This document shows positions 25,101 to 32,949 of a stretch of DNA of 64,000 nt, piece by piece. Every line of letters begins with the position of its first letter. Position 1 is the stretch's first letter. Under the pieces are notes generated by a model. That model was not told the DNA's origin. It saw only the letters and a program-made list of their open reading frames with translations, and searched no databases. Made by a program: the position numbers and the translations under genes. This DNA comes from Neolewinella antarctica (GTDB taxonomy: Bacteria > Bacteroidota > Bacteroidia > Chitinophagales > Saprospiraceae), in assembly GCF_011927835.1 (NCBI RefSeq), contig NZ_JAATJH010000001.1, positions 511,104 through 575,103 of the forward strand, in the 5' to 3' direction.

Positions 25101-25625
25101 CCCCCGGCCGCCACCACCGGAGGCTGCCTTAATGATGACCGGGTAGCCGATCCGCTTCGCTTCCGCCGCGGCGATCTCGGGGTTAGAAATATCCTTGTCA
25201 CTGTCCTGGATGAGCGGAACACCCACTTTTCTGGCGAGCAACTTGGCCGCTACCTTATCGCCCAGTTGATCCATGCTCTCCGGGGAAGGCCCCACGAAAG
25301 CGATTCCCGCGTCGCGGCAGGCGCGCGCGAAATCCGTGTTCTCGGATAAGAAGCCGTAGCCGGGATGAATGGCGTCGACTTTCTTCTCCTTGGCCAGTTT
25401 GATGATGGCGGGGATGTCGATGTAGGGACGTAGCGGGTCGTCGTCCGCGCCGATCTGGTAGCTCTCGTCGGCTTTGTAGCGGTGCAGGCTGTAGCGGTCT
25501 TCGTAGGTGTAGATCGCAACGGTGGTCATTTTCAGCTCACTGGCCGCACGGAGAATACGGATGGCGATCTCACCGCGGTTAGCTACGAGGATTTTATTAA
25601 ACCGGGTGATCTGGGTGCTGCTCAT
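22125..25625 (-). CDS. pyc: Pyruvate carboxylase
   Basis: 1166 aa single-chain enzyme making oxaloacetate from pyruvate, bicarbonate and ATP. The biotin carboxylase domain (about 8-460) starts KILVANRGEIAIRILRA and has the glycine-rich KAASGGGGRGMRVV and EVNPRIQVEHTITEEITGIDLV. The carboxyltransferase domain (about 535-810) has DTTFRDAHQSLLATRMR and the metal-binding HLHTHDTSGI. The biotinyl domain at the C-terminus carries EAMKME with K1132. Length and domain order are those of the alpha4-type enzyme. It appears monocistronic. Confidence 0.97.
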   Translation of the reverse strand: MSSTQITRFNKILVANRGEIAIRILRAASELKMTTVAIYTYEDRYSLHRYKADESYQIGADDDPLRPYIDIPAIIKLAKEKKVDAIHPGYGFLSENTDFARACRDAGIAFVGPSPESMDQLGDKVAAKLLARKVGVPLIQDSDKDISNPEIAAAEAKRIGYPVIIKAASGGGGRGMRVVRSEEKLKVEVVDAANEAEKAFGDGTIFLEKFIENPRHIEVQLLGDHYGNLIHLHERDCSVQRRFQKVVEVAPAPNLKQETKDKLFEYALMLGREVGYYCAGTVEFLVDADESIYFIEVNPRIQVEHTITEEITGIDLVRTQFLVTMGYPLDHPTIFIRSQADISVNGYAIQCRVTTEDPANDFKPDYGTLIAYRSASGMGIRLDAGSAFPGAVISPYFDSLLVKVSGSGRTLAGAADRLHRALREFRVRGVKTNVGFLLNLLENEDFQRGKATVRFIPDHPELMVDRQFRDRGTKLLSYLANTIVNGNPDVKKYDPKTRFLKPIVPAFDQYATVPQGSRDLLKKLGRDGFVDWLKNENKIQYTDTTFRDAHQSLLATRMRMIDMLNVARSYAVNQPADLFSMEVWGGATFDVSMRFLNADPWRRLRKLREAIPNTIFQMLLRGSNAVGYKAYPDNLIVKFIEEAARGFDTFDENGKVNGATGGIDLFRIFDSLNWIENMETSIRTVRENTDSLAEACICYTGDITDPKKTKFTLDYYLKLAKRLENAGAHLLCIKDMAGLLKPLAAEELIQGLKSVTKLPIHLHTHDTSGIQSATYLKAIDAGADVIDVAINPLSGLTSQPGYNSVAAMMQGHPRENPVDLKKLNEFADYWETVRTYYYPFETELRAGTATIYDTEIPGGQYSNLRPQARGLGLEEQFPAIRQNYTAANALFGNLVKVTPSSKVVGDMAMFMTSNNLTADDILTRGDKLDFPDSVKNLMRGDLGQIEGGFNPVVQQLVLGKEKPYTDRPNAHLEPINWEEAAVEYVEKFGVKPDTKALLAYLLYPKVYADYFAHDDEYGQVANLPTSAFFYGLRPNEEVLVRISAGKRITIKYLNMTEADEQGNRLVFFVLNGQTRSITVTDLGLNINVVKNQKATGAGQVGSPLMGNLSRILVKVGDTVEAGDPLFVIEAMKMESTITSPNDGEILEIALKEKTLVDTDDLVVTVG

Positions 25626-25789
25626 GTTGTTGTTGGTTGGACGGGCAAGTTACCAAAGTGAACACGAAAATAGGCGAAATCGAGTCGAGCCCTCCGGCAT
25701 AATTATTGACTAGTCCCGCGACGGGCCTACTTTTACCCGCCACATCTACGCTTCGCCATATTATGTAGGGTGTTAACCGCATTTCCCCT

Positions 25790-25817
25790 GCACTCCCGAT
25801 AGCAATCGGGACCGCGC
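25790..25817. repeat. Palindrome-containing variant of the 17-bp repeat
   Basis: GCAC, then TCCCGATAGCAATCGGGA (a 7-bp-arm palindrome), then CCGCGC. It looks like the 17-bp repeat with its middle replaced by a CCCGAT...ATCGGG palindrome. It lies between the glycosyltransferase 3' end and the pyc promoter region. Confidence 0.45.
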
Positions 25818-25828
25818 AAAAAATCCAC

Positions 25829-26944
25829 TTAATCGCTGGCGAGTAGATTTCTAAAGGCGATATCCAGGTCACGCGCCGTTTTCGTAGCGCGGAAGTGCTC
25901 GGTGACGAACGCCCTGCCCGCCGGGCCGAGCCGCGCGCGGAGGTCACCATTTTCGGCCATTTCCTGAATGGCGGTCTTCAACGCCGCGTCGTCGCGCGCG
26001 GGAATGATGAGCGCGGTTTCCCGATCGATGCCCAGCCCCCTGTTGCCACCAATGTCGGTCATGATCGTCGGTCGGCCCAGAAACATCGATTCCAGCAGCA
26101 CTTTACTGAGCCCCTCCCCCTTCACGCTCGGCAGCAGACTGATGTCGGCGGCGGCCACGATCTCGAGCACGTCCGTCCGGTAACCGGCAAACGTAAATTC
26201 GTGGGCGTACTGGCTGTCGGTGAGTAGCGATTCGAACTCGGGCGTCCGCAGACCACGGCCCACGAACAGGAAGTGGAGATCCAGCCCCGGAGGCAGTTGC
26301 TGAATGGCGGCGCCGAGGTACTTAGTTCCCTTCATCCGGCGCGCGTTGGCTACCATCACGATCACCTTGCGGTGCGGCGGAATATCGAACGCCTGTTCCA
26401 AATCCAGCGGTGCTACGTCCGCGTACCAGGCGGGGTCGTGACCTTTCCCAACCACTGCGAGTTTCTTCGGGTCCAGGAATGGTAATCCGGGCAAACTTTC
26501 GGCAACGGCGGCACTTACGCACGAAATCATGTCCACCCGCGGGCTCAGGTGATTCAGGTAGGCTGTCGGGTCCCACCAGTGGATGTTACCGGTGTAACCC
26601 CGGTACGTCACGACTTTTCCCACCCATCCCTTAGCCGCGCGGATGCCGGAGTAAATGCTCACGTTGTTCAACAGGAACAGTAGGTCGTAATGGTTCTCAG
26701 TGAGTTCGCGAGCGATTCGAAGACTATCGGCCCGCTTCCACTTACTGCTCGGTTGCCAATCGATAATGCGCACGCCAGCGGCTTCCATTTCCTCCAGGTA
26801 AGTCGCCTCGCGTCGTTCGGTCATCACCGTTATGCGGTAACCGTGGTCGCGGGCGAGACCGACGAACCACCGCCCCTCGGGACGCACCGTGTTGATGCTT
26901 TCGCGGTAGGAACTAATGACGAGGAGGGAAGGATTTTCGGGCAT
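25829..26944 (-). CDS. Glycosyltransferase family 4 (GT-B fold)
   Basis: 371 aa. The C-terminal Rossmann half has KVIVMVANARRMKGTKYLGAAI, LHFLFVGRG, and the donor-site EGLSKVLLESMFLGRPTIMTDIGGNRGLG with the E(x7)E pair typical of retaining GT4 enzymes. The N-terminal half binds the acceptor (LLFLLNNVSIYSGIRAAKGWVGK). It probably adds a sugar to a lipid-linked glycan at the cytoplasmic face of the inner membrane. It is divergent from the next GT2 gene. A perfect promoter box ends 4 nt before its ATG, predicting a leaderless mRNA. Confidence 0.87.
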   Translation of the reverse strand: MPENPSLLVISSYRESINTVRPEGRWFVGLARDHGYRITVMTERREATYLEEMEAAGVRIIDWQPSSKWKRADSLRIARELTENHYDLLFLLNNVSIYSGIRAAKGWVGKVVTYRGYTGNIHWWDPTAYLNHLSPRVDMISCVSAAVAESLPGLPFLDPKKLAVVGKGHDPAWYADVAPLDLEQAFDIPPHRKVIVMVANARRMKGTKYLGAAIQQLPPGLDLHFLFVGRGLRTPEFESLLTDSQYAHEFTFAGYRTDVLEIVAAADISLLPSVKGEGLSKVLLESMFLGRPTIMTDIGGNRGLGIDRETALIIPARDDAALKTAIQEMAENGDLRARLGPAGRAFVTEHFRATKTARDLDIAFRNLLASD

Positions 26945-26948
26945 GGGC

Positions 26949-26956
26949 CAAAGGTA
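26949..26956 (-). promoter_or_regulatory. -7 box abutting the GT4 start
   Basis: On the minus strand TACCTTTG is a perfect TAnnTTTG match, followed by GCCC and the ATG at 26944. The clearest leaderless candidate in the window. Confidence 0.65.
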
Positions 26957-27017
26957 TGTTTTTGACGGCGCTTGCCGAAAGGGTAAAGGAGCACCTGGCC
27001 TTCCCGTAGCAGAGGTG

Positions 27018-27034
27018 GGCGCGGACGCGGGTGC
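27018..27034 (-). repeat. Dispersed 17-bp repeat, copy 6 (GT4-GT2 divergent spacer)
   Basis: On the minus strand GCACCCGCGTCCGCGCC, an exact match preceded by CCCT. It lies 74 nt upstream of the GT4 start. Confidence 0.65.
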
Positions 27035-27094
27035 AGGGTGAGTGTAGATGAAGGAACCTATTCACCAATCAAAATTACAAGTTGGGTAAATGGT

Positions 27095-27904
27095 ATGTTT
27101 GCGGTAACCCAAATTCAACTAGAGAGCCGGTTCAAACCAAGTCAGGTGAAGAAAGTAAGCGTGGTCATCATTACCTTAAACGAGGCGGCAAACCTACCGC
27201 GCTGTTTGGAGAGCGTCCGGGCGATTGCCGACGAAGTCGTGGTGGTTGACAGTCTTTCTACGGACAGCACCGTCGCCATCGCCGAAGCCGCCGGGGCCAG
27301 GGTCATTCACCAGGCCTTTCTGGGCCACCGGGAGCAAAAAGCCTTCGCGATCGCTTCCGCTACCAACGAATTGGTGCTCTCGATCGACGCCGACGAGGCG
27401 CTTTCCCCCGCTCTTTTGACCAGTTTACGGGCGGTAATCGCTGACTGGACCCACGATTGCTACTACATGAATCGCCTAAATCGCTTCATGGGTGTCTGGA
27501 TTCACCACGGAGGCTGGTATCCGGACCGTAAAATGCGCCTCTTCGATCGCCGAAAGTACCGCCTCGGTGGCGTGAACCCCCACGATAGTTTCGACCCAGT
27601 TGCCGGCGCCACTAACACCCTGCTATCCGGTGATCTGCTGCACTACACCGACGAAGGGTTTCACGACCGCATCAACCGGCTGAATAAGCATAGCACCATT
27701 GCCGCGCAATCTTTCCACGACCTGGGCAAGCGCGGTAGCATGCTACGACTACTCACCAAACCAGCCGGCCGCTTCATCAGCGAGTATTTTTTTCAATTAG
27801 GTTTTCTCGACGGACTGCCGGGCTATTTCATCGCCAAGACGGACGGCCAGTACGTGTGGATGCGGGAAGCAAAACTGCGCGCGCTAACTAAGCAGCACTC
27901 ATGA
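27095..27904 (+). CDS. Glycosyltransferase family 2, WaaE/KdtX-like
   Basis: 269 aa from the ATG at 27095; a GTG at 27146, closer to where the domain begins (VKKVSVVIITLNEAANL), is an alternative, and one at 27038 would read from within a repeat-flanked spacer. The GT-A core shows VVVDSLSTDSTVAIA, SIDADEALSP (DxD metal site) and HHGGWYPDRKMRLFDR, the pattern of the lipopolysaccharide-core beta-glucosyltransferase group. It probably acts on LPS core or a related lipid glycan. Its stop overlaps the facing GT2 gene by 6 bp. Confidence 0.83.
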   Translation: MFAVTQIQLESRFKPSQVKKVSVVIITLNEAANLPRCLESVRAIADEVVVVDSLSTDSTVAIAEAAGARVIHQAFLGHREQKAFAIASATNELVLSIDADEALSPALLTSLRAVIADWTHDCYYMNRLNRFMGVWIHHGGWYPDRKMRLFDRRKYRLGGVNPHDSFDPVAGATNTLLSGDLLHYTDEGFHDRINRLNKHSTIAAQSFHDLGKRGSMLRLLTKPAGRFISEYFFQLGFLDGLPGYFIAKTDGQYVWMREAKLRALTKQHS

Positions 27905-28753
27905 ATCGTCTTGCGCCCGGTCGATGCCGAAGGGCGTGTGGGTGAGTCGTTGCTTACGGGTATCCTTGCGGATAGCTTCGTTGCGTGCAATCATCTCCGG
28001 CGTTACGTAACCCCGTTCGTGGTGTAGGTGCAGGCAGATAGCGCTGTACCGGATTTGCTTACCGGTGACGCCCAAGTTGACCAGCCGCTCCCCCATTTCC
28101 CGGTCTTCCCCACCGTACTGCATCCGCTCGTCAAAACCGTTAACCGCCAAAATATCTTCCCGCCAGCCAGATGAGTTCATACCGTTCCAGGTCGCTCCGG
28201 TTGGTGTGAAGCGGTTCAAAAACTTCTCCCAATAACCCGCCGCCGTCAACTTATGATTCTTGAACCCACTTTCCAGTCCGCGCGACCTAAGCCACTCAAA
28301 GTCAAAGCATTCCTGGCTTCGAACCGATCCAACGTCAATGGCCGAGCTCACACTTGCCGGAAGCTTAAAGTAGCCGCCGGACAAAAACTCACCGCGCTCC
28401 CGCAGGGTGACGTGCTTGGCCAAAAAGTCCGCGCGCGGAATACAGTCCCCGTCAGAAAACACCAGATACTCACCGGATGACACCCGTACGGCTTCGTTAA
28501 GAATTATCGTCTTGCGAAAACCGTCGTCCGCGTGCCAGACATGCTTCACGGAAAAAGGTAATTGTGGCGCCGTGGTGTTCAGCAGAGACCGCGTCCTGTC
28601 GTCCGAGCCATCGTCCGCTACGATGAGTTCAAAATCTGTGAACGATTGCCGGGCGTAGCCTTCCAGCACGAGCGCCAGCCAGTCGGGTTGCTGGTACGTG
28701 CTCAGGATTACTGAAACGGCGGGTAATGATGGCAGCTTATTGCTCGAATGCAT
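27899..28753 (-). CDS. Glycosyltransferase family 2 with galactosyltransferase-like C-terminus
   Basis: 284 aa. The GT-A domain begins VSVILSTYQQPDWLALVLEGY, with LIVADDGSDDRT and the FSDGDCIPR metal site. The C-terminal region NGMNSSGWREDILAVNGFDERMQYGGEDREMGERL matches the glycosyltransferase-7/galactosyltransferase-like domain. No membrane segment is seen. Its start overlaps the end of the upstream DUF4159 gene by 17 bp, so the two are probably translationally coupled, and its 3' end overlaps the facing GT2 gene. Confidence 0.85.
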   Translation of the reverse strand: MHSSNKLPSLPAVSVILSTYQQPDWLALVLEGYARQSFTDFELIVADDGSDDRTRSLLNTTAPQLPFSVKHVWHADDGFRKTIILNEAVRVSSGEYLVFSDGDCIPRADFLAKHVTLRERGEFLSGGYFKLPASVSSAIDVGSVRSQECFDFEWLRSRGLESGFKNHKLTAAGYWEKFLNRFTPTGATWNGMNSSGWREDILAVNGFDERMQYGGEDREMGERLVNLGVTGKQIRYSAICLHLHHERGYVTPEMIARNEAIRKDTRKQRLTHTPFGIDRAQDDS

Positions 28754-29423
28754 ACTGAATCAAGTTCGCCCCCATGCGCAAGGCTGCCTGCCGAATTTCC
28801 GGCGGATCATTGTGCACGGCCTCGTCTTCCCAACCATCTCCCAGGTCGGACTGAAAGGAATAGAAAACCACCAGCCGGTCTTCGTGGAAAATGCCGTAAC
28901 CCTGGGGCGGCCCGCCGTCGTGCTCGTGAATTTTGGGCAAGCCGGTTTCAAACCGGAAAGCTTGGTTGTAGACCGGGTGATCGAAGGGAAGTTCCGTGAG
29001 TTTGGTTTCGGGAAATACCTGCTCCAGCGCAACCCGGACGTAGGGGTCCATGCCGTAATTATCGTCGATGTGCAGGAAGCCGCCGCCGATTAGGTAGTTG
29101 CGTAAGTTATCCGCTTCGGACGCGTTGAAGACCACGTTCCCGTGGCCCGTCATGTGGACCCACGGAAAGTTATACAGTTCAGCACTGCCGACTTCAACGG
29201 TTCCGTAGCCTACGTTTAGGTTAGTCCCCAGTTGGTTATTGCAGAAAGCGGCCAGGTTGGGGAGGGCAGTCGGGTTAGAATACCAATCTCCGCCACCGTT
29301 GTACTTTAATAATCCTAGTTTAAGTTGCGCAGCCCCGATACCCACCGGAGCTGCCGGGGAAGTGGCCGCAGCGAACAACACTGCCACTCCGAGAATACTA
29401 ATTAGGCCCAGTAGCTTTTTCAT
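28737..29423 (-). CDS. DUF4159 domain secreted protein
   Basis: 228 aa with a signal peptide (first ~24 residues, ending AAATSPA). The mature part matches DUF4159: LKYNGGGDWYSNPTALPNLAAF, FPWVHMTGHGNVVFNASEADNLRNYLIGGGFLHIDDNYGMDPYVR and LPFDHPVYNQAF. The domain resembles a class-I glutamine amidotransferase-like/ThuA fold, and its function is unknown. It lies 4 nt downstream of rsmE and overlaps the next glycosyltransferase, forming rsmE-DUF4159-GT2. Confidence 0.85.
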   Translation of the reverse strand: MKKLLGLISILGVAVLFAAATSPAAPVGIGAAQLKLGLLKYNGGGDWYSNPTALPNLAAFCNNQLGTNLNVGYGTVEVGSAELYNFPWVHMTGHGNVVFNASEADNLRNYLIGGGFLHIDDNYGMDPYVRVALEQVFPETKLTELPFDHPVYNQAFRFETGLPKIHEHDGGPPQGYGIFHEDRLVVFYSFQSDLGDGWEDEAVHNDPPEIRQAALRMGANLIQYAFEQ

Positions 29424-29427
29424 AATA

Positions 29428-30132
29428 TTACCAGTTTAACTGTGCGATGGTGTGCACCGCGGTAATCGCGGCCGTTTCCGTACGGAGGCGTTGTGGGCCG
29501 AGGCTAACAAAATTAAAGTCCGCCGAAACGGCTAGTTCTGCCTCTGCCGGGCTAAATCCCCCCTCCGGACCGACCGCAATTGTAACGTGGCCGCCGGGCC
29601 GGCAAGTGCGGTGAAGTTGCGGTGTATTTTGTCCACCGAGGTAAGCTAAATATTTTTGCCCCGCCGGGTCGGACTGCTGCAATGCCTCTGCAAAAGAACA
29701 CAAATTACCCAGTGCGGGCAGCCAGGCTTGCAAGCTTTGCTTCATCGCCGACTCAATGACCCGCTCCAGACGATCGGTACGGATGTTTTTTCGTTCTGAG
29801 TGCTGCGTGAGGATGGGTTGGATAAAGTCAATACCGATTTCCGTCGTTTTTTCAAGTATCCATTCGAAGCGATCGATGTTTTTGGTGGGCGCGACCAACA
29901 GGGTCGTCGAGTAGGAAGCGCGTGCTGCTTCCCGCCGCAACAACGTGACGTCGATCAAGCATTCTCGTTTTGAAATAGAGGCCACCGTAGCTTTGTACCA
30001 GCCACCTTTTCCGTCGACCAAGTTGAGTTCGTCGCCCACCCTTTTTCTGAGCACTTGGAAAGCGTGCCGCGCTTCTTCCGCCCGCAGGGCGTGCGGGCCG
30101 CGCTGCACGTCCGGATCGTAAAATAGCTGCAT
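29428..30132 (-). CDS. rsmE: 16S rRNA (uracil-1498-N3)-methyltransferase
   Basis: 234 aa from the ATG at 30132; a longer frame to 30228 overlaps the NifU-like gene and is not used. RsmE methylates U1498 of 16S rRNA using SAM. The N-terminal PUA-like region (MQLFYDPDVQRG...HAFQVLRKRVGDELNLVDGKG) is followed by the SPOUT knot domain with AVGPEGGFSPAE and SLGPQRLRTETA. It follows the NifU-like gene with a 2-nt gap. Confidence 0.93.
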   Translation of the reverse strand: MQLFYDPDVQRGPHALRAEEARHAFQVLRKRVGDELNLVDGKGGWYKATVASISKRECLIDVTLLRREAARASYSTTLLVAPTKNIDRFEWILEKTTEIGIDFIQPILTQHSERKNIRTDRLERVIESAMKQSLQAWLPALGNLCSFAEALQQSDPAGQKYLAYLGGQNTPQLHRTCRPGGHVTIAVGPEGGFSPAEAELAVSADFNFVSLGPQRLRTETAAITAVHTIAQLNW

Positions 30133-30134
30133 AA

Positions 30135-30395
30135 TCAGTTCACCGCCACTACGCCAACGACTTCCGGGATGCGCCGCCGGAGGGTTTCTTCCACGCCGGC
30201 CTTCATCGTCATGGCGGTCATGGAGCATCCGTTACAGGCACCGAGCCACTTAATTTGGACGATCATATCGTCGCTGATGTTGAGCACTTCGATGTTGCCA
30301 CCGTCGATGGCTAAGTGGGGACGGACGTCGTCGAGGGCGCCGTCTACTTTAATCATCCAATCCTGCTTTTCGTCCGGCGTCATACTTGCTATCAT
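30135..30395 (-). CDS. NifU-like Fe-S scaffold domain protein
   Basis: 86 aa from the ATG at 30395 (a second ATG is at 30383). It is a stand-alone NifU C-terminal domain: ALDDVRPHLAIDGGNIEVLNI, then CNGCSMTAMTMKAGVEETLRRRIPEV, where the CxxC holds a 4Fe-4S for delivery to apoproteins. A TATCTTTA box ends 6 nt before the ATG, which supports this start and suggests a nearly leaderless message. It leads the run NifU-like, rsmE, DUF4159, GT2. Confidence 0.88.
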   Translation of the reverse strand: MIASMTPDEKQDWMIKVDGALDDVRPHLAIDGGNIEVLNISDDMIVQIKWLGACNGCSMTAMTMKAGVEETLRRRIPEVVGVVAVN

Positions 30396-30401
30396 AGGTG
30401 G

Positions 30402-30409
30402 TAAAGATA
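30402..30409 (-). promoter_or_regulatory. -7 box upstream of the NifU-like gene
   Basis: On the minus strand TATCTTTA differs from TAnnTTTG at the last base. It is 6 nt before the ATG at 30395 and 14 nt beyond the preceding response-regulator stop. Confidence 0.45.
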
Positions 30410-30423
30410 ACCACAAAAGGGGT

Positions 30424-31179
30424 TTAGGGTTGACCGCCGTCCAGCACAAAACGGTAACCCACGCCCCGCAAAGTCAGGATGCGGACGCCGGGGTCGACCT
30501 CCAGTAAGCTCCGTAGTTTGCGCACGTAAACGTCGAGGTTGCGCGAGGTGAAAAACCCGTCGTCGTGCCAAATCTCCAGAAGGATGCGCTTCCGCTCGAT
30601 CACTTCTTCGCCGTACGCACGTAGGAACAGCCGGAGTAACTCGGCCTCCCGGTGACTTAGTGAGTCCGTGCGGGTAGTTGCTCCTTCGTGGGTCAATCGC
30701 AAATGGTTATAGTCGAAAATAAAGGTGCCAAAGCGATAAACCTCCTCCGCTACGTGTACGGTTGTTTGCGTGGTCGCGGGTGCGGGGTCATTTAGATTAA
30801 GAGCGGAAGAATTGCCCTCCGCCAGGTTGACTAGGTTCTGCATGCGTACCAGCAATTCTTCCATACTGAAGGGTTTGCGCACATAGTCGTTACCCCCGGA
30901 GGCAAAGCCAACCAGTGCGTCTTTCGACTGAACCCGAGCCGTCAGGTAGAGAATCGGCAGGTCAGGAAATGCCGCCCGGAGGCGTTCGCCAATCTTGAAA
31001 CCGTCTTCACCCGGTAACTGAACGTCGAGCACGGCGATGTCGTAGTTACCCGCATCCCGTAGCGCACCACTGGCTTTTTTCCCGTCGGTGAACCAGTCGA
31101 CATCCAGCCCCCGACTTTCCAAGGAGTCTTTGACGATCCGGGCCAGCAGGAGTTCGTCTTCTAGGTAAAGTACTTTCAT
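30424..31179 (-). CDS. OmpR-family response regulator
   Basis: 251 aa. The receiver domain (1-120) starts KVLYLEDELLLARIV, with the phospho-acceptor Asp in DIAVLDVQLPGEDGF and the conserved Thr/Lys in YLTARV and YVRKPFSMEE. The linker (about 125-150) is followed by a winged-helix DNA-binding domain (RTDSLSHREAELLRLFLRAYGEEVIERKRIL...DVYVRKLRSLLEVDPGVRILTLRGVGYRFV). It lies downstream of the histidine kinase and is its obvious partner. A copy of the 17-bp repeat encodes part of the linker. Confidence 0.94.
   Translation of the reverse strand: MKVLYLEDELLLARIVKDSLESRGLDVDWFTDGKKASGALRDAGNYDIAVLDVQLPGEDGFKIGERLRAAFPDLPILYLTARVQSKDALVGFASGGNDYVRKPFSMEELLVRMQNLVNLAEGNSSALNLNDPAPATTQTTVHVAEEVYRFGTFIFDYNHLRLTHEGATTRTDSLSHREAELLRLFLRAYGEEVIERKRILLEIWHDDGFFTSRNLDVYVRKLRSLLEVDPGVRILTLRGVGYRFVLDGGQP
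30767..30783 (-). repeat. Dispersed 17-bp repeat, copy 7 (regulator linker)
   Basis: On the minus strand GCACCCGCGACCACGCA, 15 of 17. It encodes Ala-Pro-Ala-Thr-Thr in the flexible linker of the response regulator, a place that can tolerate insertion. Confidence 0.5.
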
Positions 31180-31266
31180 GGTTGAAATAATTATGAGCGG
31201 CGGGAAACGAACGGGCGTAGGTGAAGTACTGATCGGCAGTACCCAGCTTGACGAGATTGTACGACG

Positions 31267-32649
31267 TCAACGCACGGATGGTATCCGCACGGTGAAGCGA
31301 GCGCCACGTCCAGCGACATTGTCAACCTCCACCCCGCCACCGTGGGCAGTAGCTACCTGGCGGACGAAACTGAGGCCCAACCCGTGGCCCTTCACGGCGT
31401 GGCCGTAACTCGGACGCGCAATCCGGTAAAAGCGATCGAATATCTTGTGTCTTTCCGCTGCGGGAACCCCCGGACCGTTATCGGCAACCGTCAGGACGTG
31501 CGCACCGACCTGGCTCGTCAGGTTTACGTCGACGACCAGGGGACGGCCGCCATATTTACAGGCGTTGTCGAGTAGGTTGTACACCAGGTGGTGCCAGTAG
31601 TGCGCGTCAACTTCGGCCAGGGTGGTTCCGTAGGTCGTCAGTTGCAGTGCGGACTCGGGTAAGTGGTGGCGCAGGGCGAGGCTCCGCCACGCTTCGTGAA
31701 TGGCGACGGTTAGGTCGACGTTACCCAGAACAAGTCGCTGACTGAGGTCTCCCTCCTGCAGGGAGTCGATGGCCCGGTCCGCCATCGCGTCGAGGCGCCT
31801 GAGCTCGGTCTGGCTGATGGCTACGTATTCCCGCCGGCGGGCGGGGTCCGTATCGGCGCCGAACAGGCTAAGGGCTTCAAGGGCCACGCCGACCGTAGCG
31901 ATGGGCGTTTTGAGTTCGTGGGCGACGTTTGCGACCAGAATATCCTTGGCGCGTAACTGTTCGCGCTGTTCGTTGAGGTTGCGGTACGCGGAAAGAAAGG
32001 CGAACCCGGTGGCACCGAAAAGAATGAATCCGAAGAGAAATTCAGGAAGTAGACCCAGCAATAGCTGGGGCACGTAGTCCGTAACCACGAAGGACGCCCG
32101 AGAGTGACTTGCCCCCACGGAAGAGATGTATTTGATCCGGACCGTCATGGGCTCTTCCGGTGCGGTGGTGTACTGATCGTTAAAGGTCACCGAGCGGAGC
32201 TGAAAAAATACCGGGCGCAGGTTAATGCCAAACTTGCGGTACATGCTGTCGCGAACGGTCTCGGGAAGCTTATCGAGTGCGATCAGTTTCTTATCGTAGT
32301 AAAAGTGCGAGCTCGCGATGGGCCGGCTGTTGCGGATGATGGTGATTTCGGCCGTTTCCGGCTGCCCGTAGGCATTGGTTCGAATCTTTTTAATCCGCAT
32401 CAACCCACCGTTTACGCTGGTATTTGCATCACGCCAGAGGATCATTCCTTCCCGGACGGACTGTTCGTGGTGCATAAAAGCCTGGAGCGTGGGGTAAACG
32501 AACTCGTCGCTCACCAGTCGGTTGACTTCATTCTCGACCGTTTCGCGCAGCACGGCGGCGTCCTTTTGGTAGGACTGGTGCCACCACACCCCGAGAAAGC
32601 CGGCCAGCAGGACGAGAATAGCGCTAAAGGTGTAGGCAAGTTTTTTCAC
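31267..32649 (-). CDS. Sensor histidine kinase
   Basis: 460 aa from a GTG at 32649, which puts the membrane anchor (KKLAYTFSAILVLLAGFLGVWW) at the N-terminus; another GTG at 32685 would extend it. A sensor region of about 170 residues outside the membrane is followed by a second helix (LLLGLLPEFLFGFILFGATGFAFL). Then come HisKA with ANVAHELKTPIATV, and HATPase_c with NLLDNACKYGG, VADNGPGVP and KGHGLGLSFV. The layout resembles RprX-type kinases of Bacteroides. It is upstream of its regulator with an 87-nt gap. The signal is unknown. Confidence 0.92.
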   Translation of the reverse strand: MKKLAYTFSAILVLLAGFLGVWWHQSYQKDAAVLRETVENEVNRLVSDEFVYPTLQAFMHHEQSVREGMILWRDANTSVNGGLMRIKKIRTNAYGQPETAEITIIRNSRPIASSHFYYDKKLIALDKLPETVRDSMYRKFGINLRPVFFQLRSVTFNDQYTTAPEEPMTVRIKYISSVGASHSRASFVVTDYVPQLLLGLLPEFLFGFILFGATGFAFLSAYRNLNEQREQLRAKDILVANVAHELKTPIATVGVALEALSLFGADTDPARRREYVAISQTELRRLDAMADRAIDSLQEGDLSQRLVLGNVDLTVAIHEAWRSLALRHHLPESALQLTTYGTTLAEVDAHYWHHLVYNLLDNACKYGGRPLVVDVNLTSQVGAHVLTVADNGPGVPAAERHKIFDRFYRIARPSYGHAVKGHGLGLSFVRQVATAHGGGVEVDNVAGRGARFTVRIPSVR

Positions 32650-32804
32650 GGTACTTCGCTGACGAGCTTTGCACAAAGAACGCACAGACCCGGCGTCCTT
32701 GTCGTGTCGGTTAACCTTTATTAACCATTATTGGCTCAGGACTAGGAGACGGTCGACCTACATTTGTGGGCAAAGGCGCTTTGCTTCTTAAGCAAAACAA
32801 CCCA

Positions 32805-32821
32805 GCACCCGCGACCGCGCC
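32805..32821 (+). repeat. Dispersed 17-bp repeat, copy 8 (intergenic)
   Basis: GCACCCGCGACCGCGCC, exact. It lies in the divergent spacer between the histidine kinase and the GLPGLI gene, 129 nt before the latter. Confidence 0.65.
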
Positions 32822-32949
32822 ATAACTAGAAGGCCGAAAGGGCTAACCTACCGACGGAAGCGTACCTATTAGTACTACCCTGTTAACGAACGTTGAACAC
32901 GCAACAAAAAAATACGAACCTGACTTACCTTACTGTCTAAACCTTACCC

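Noticed and set aside
27038-27094. GTG start at 27038 for the WaaE-like glycosyltransferase
   Set aside because: The added residues are not like the family and the codon follows the 17-bp repeat directly.
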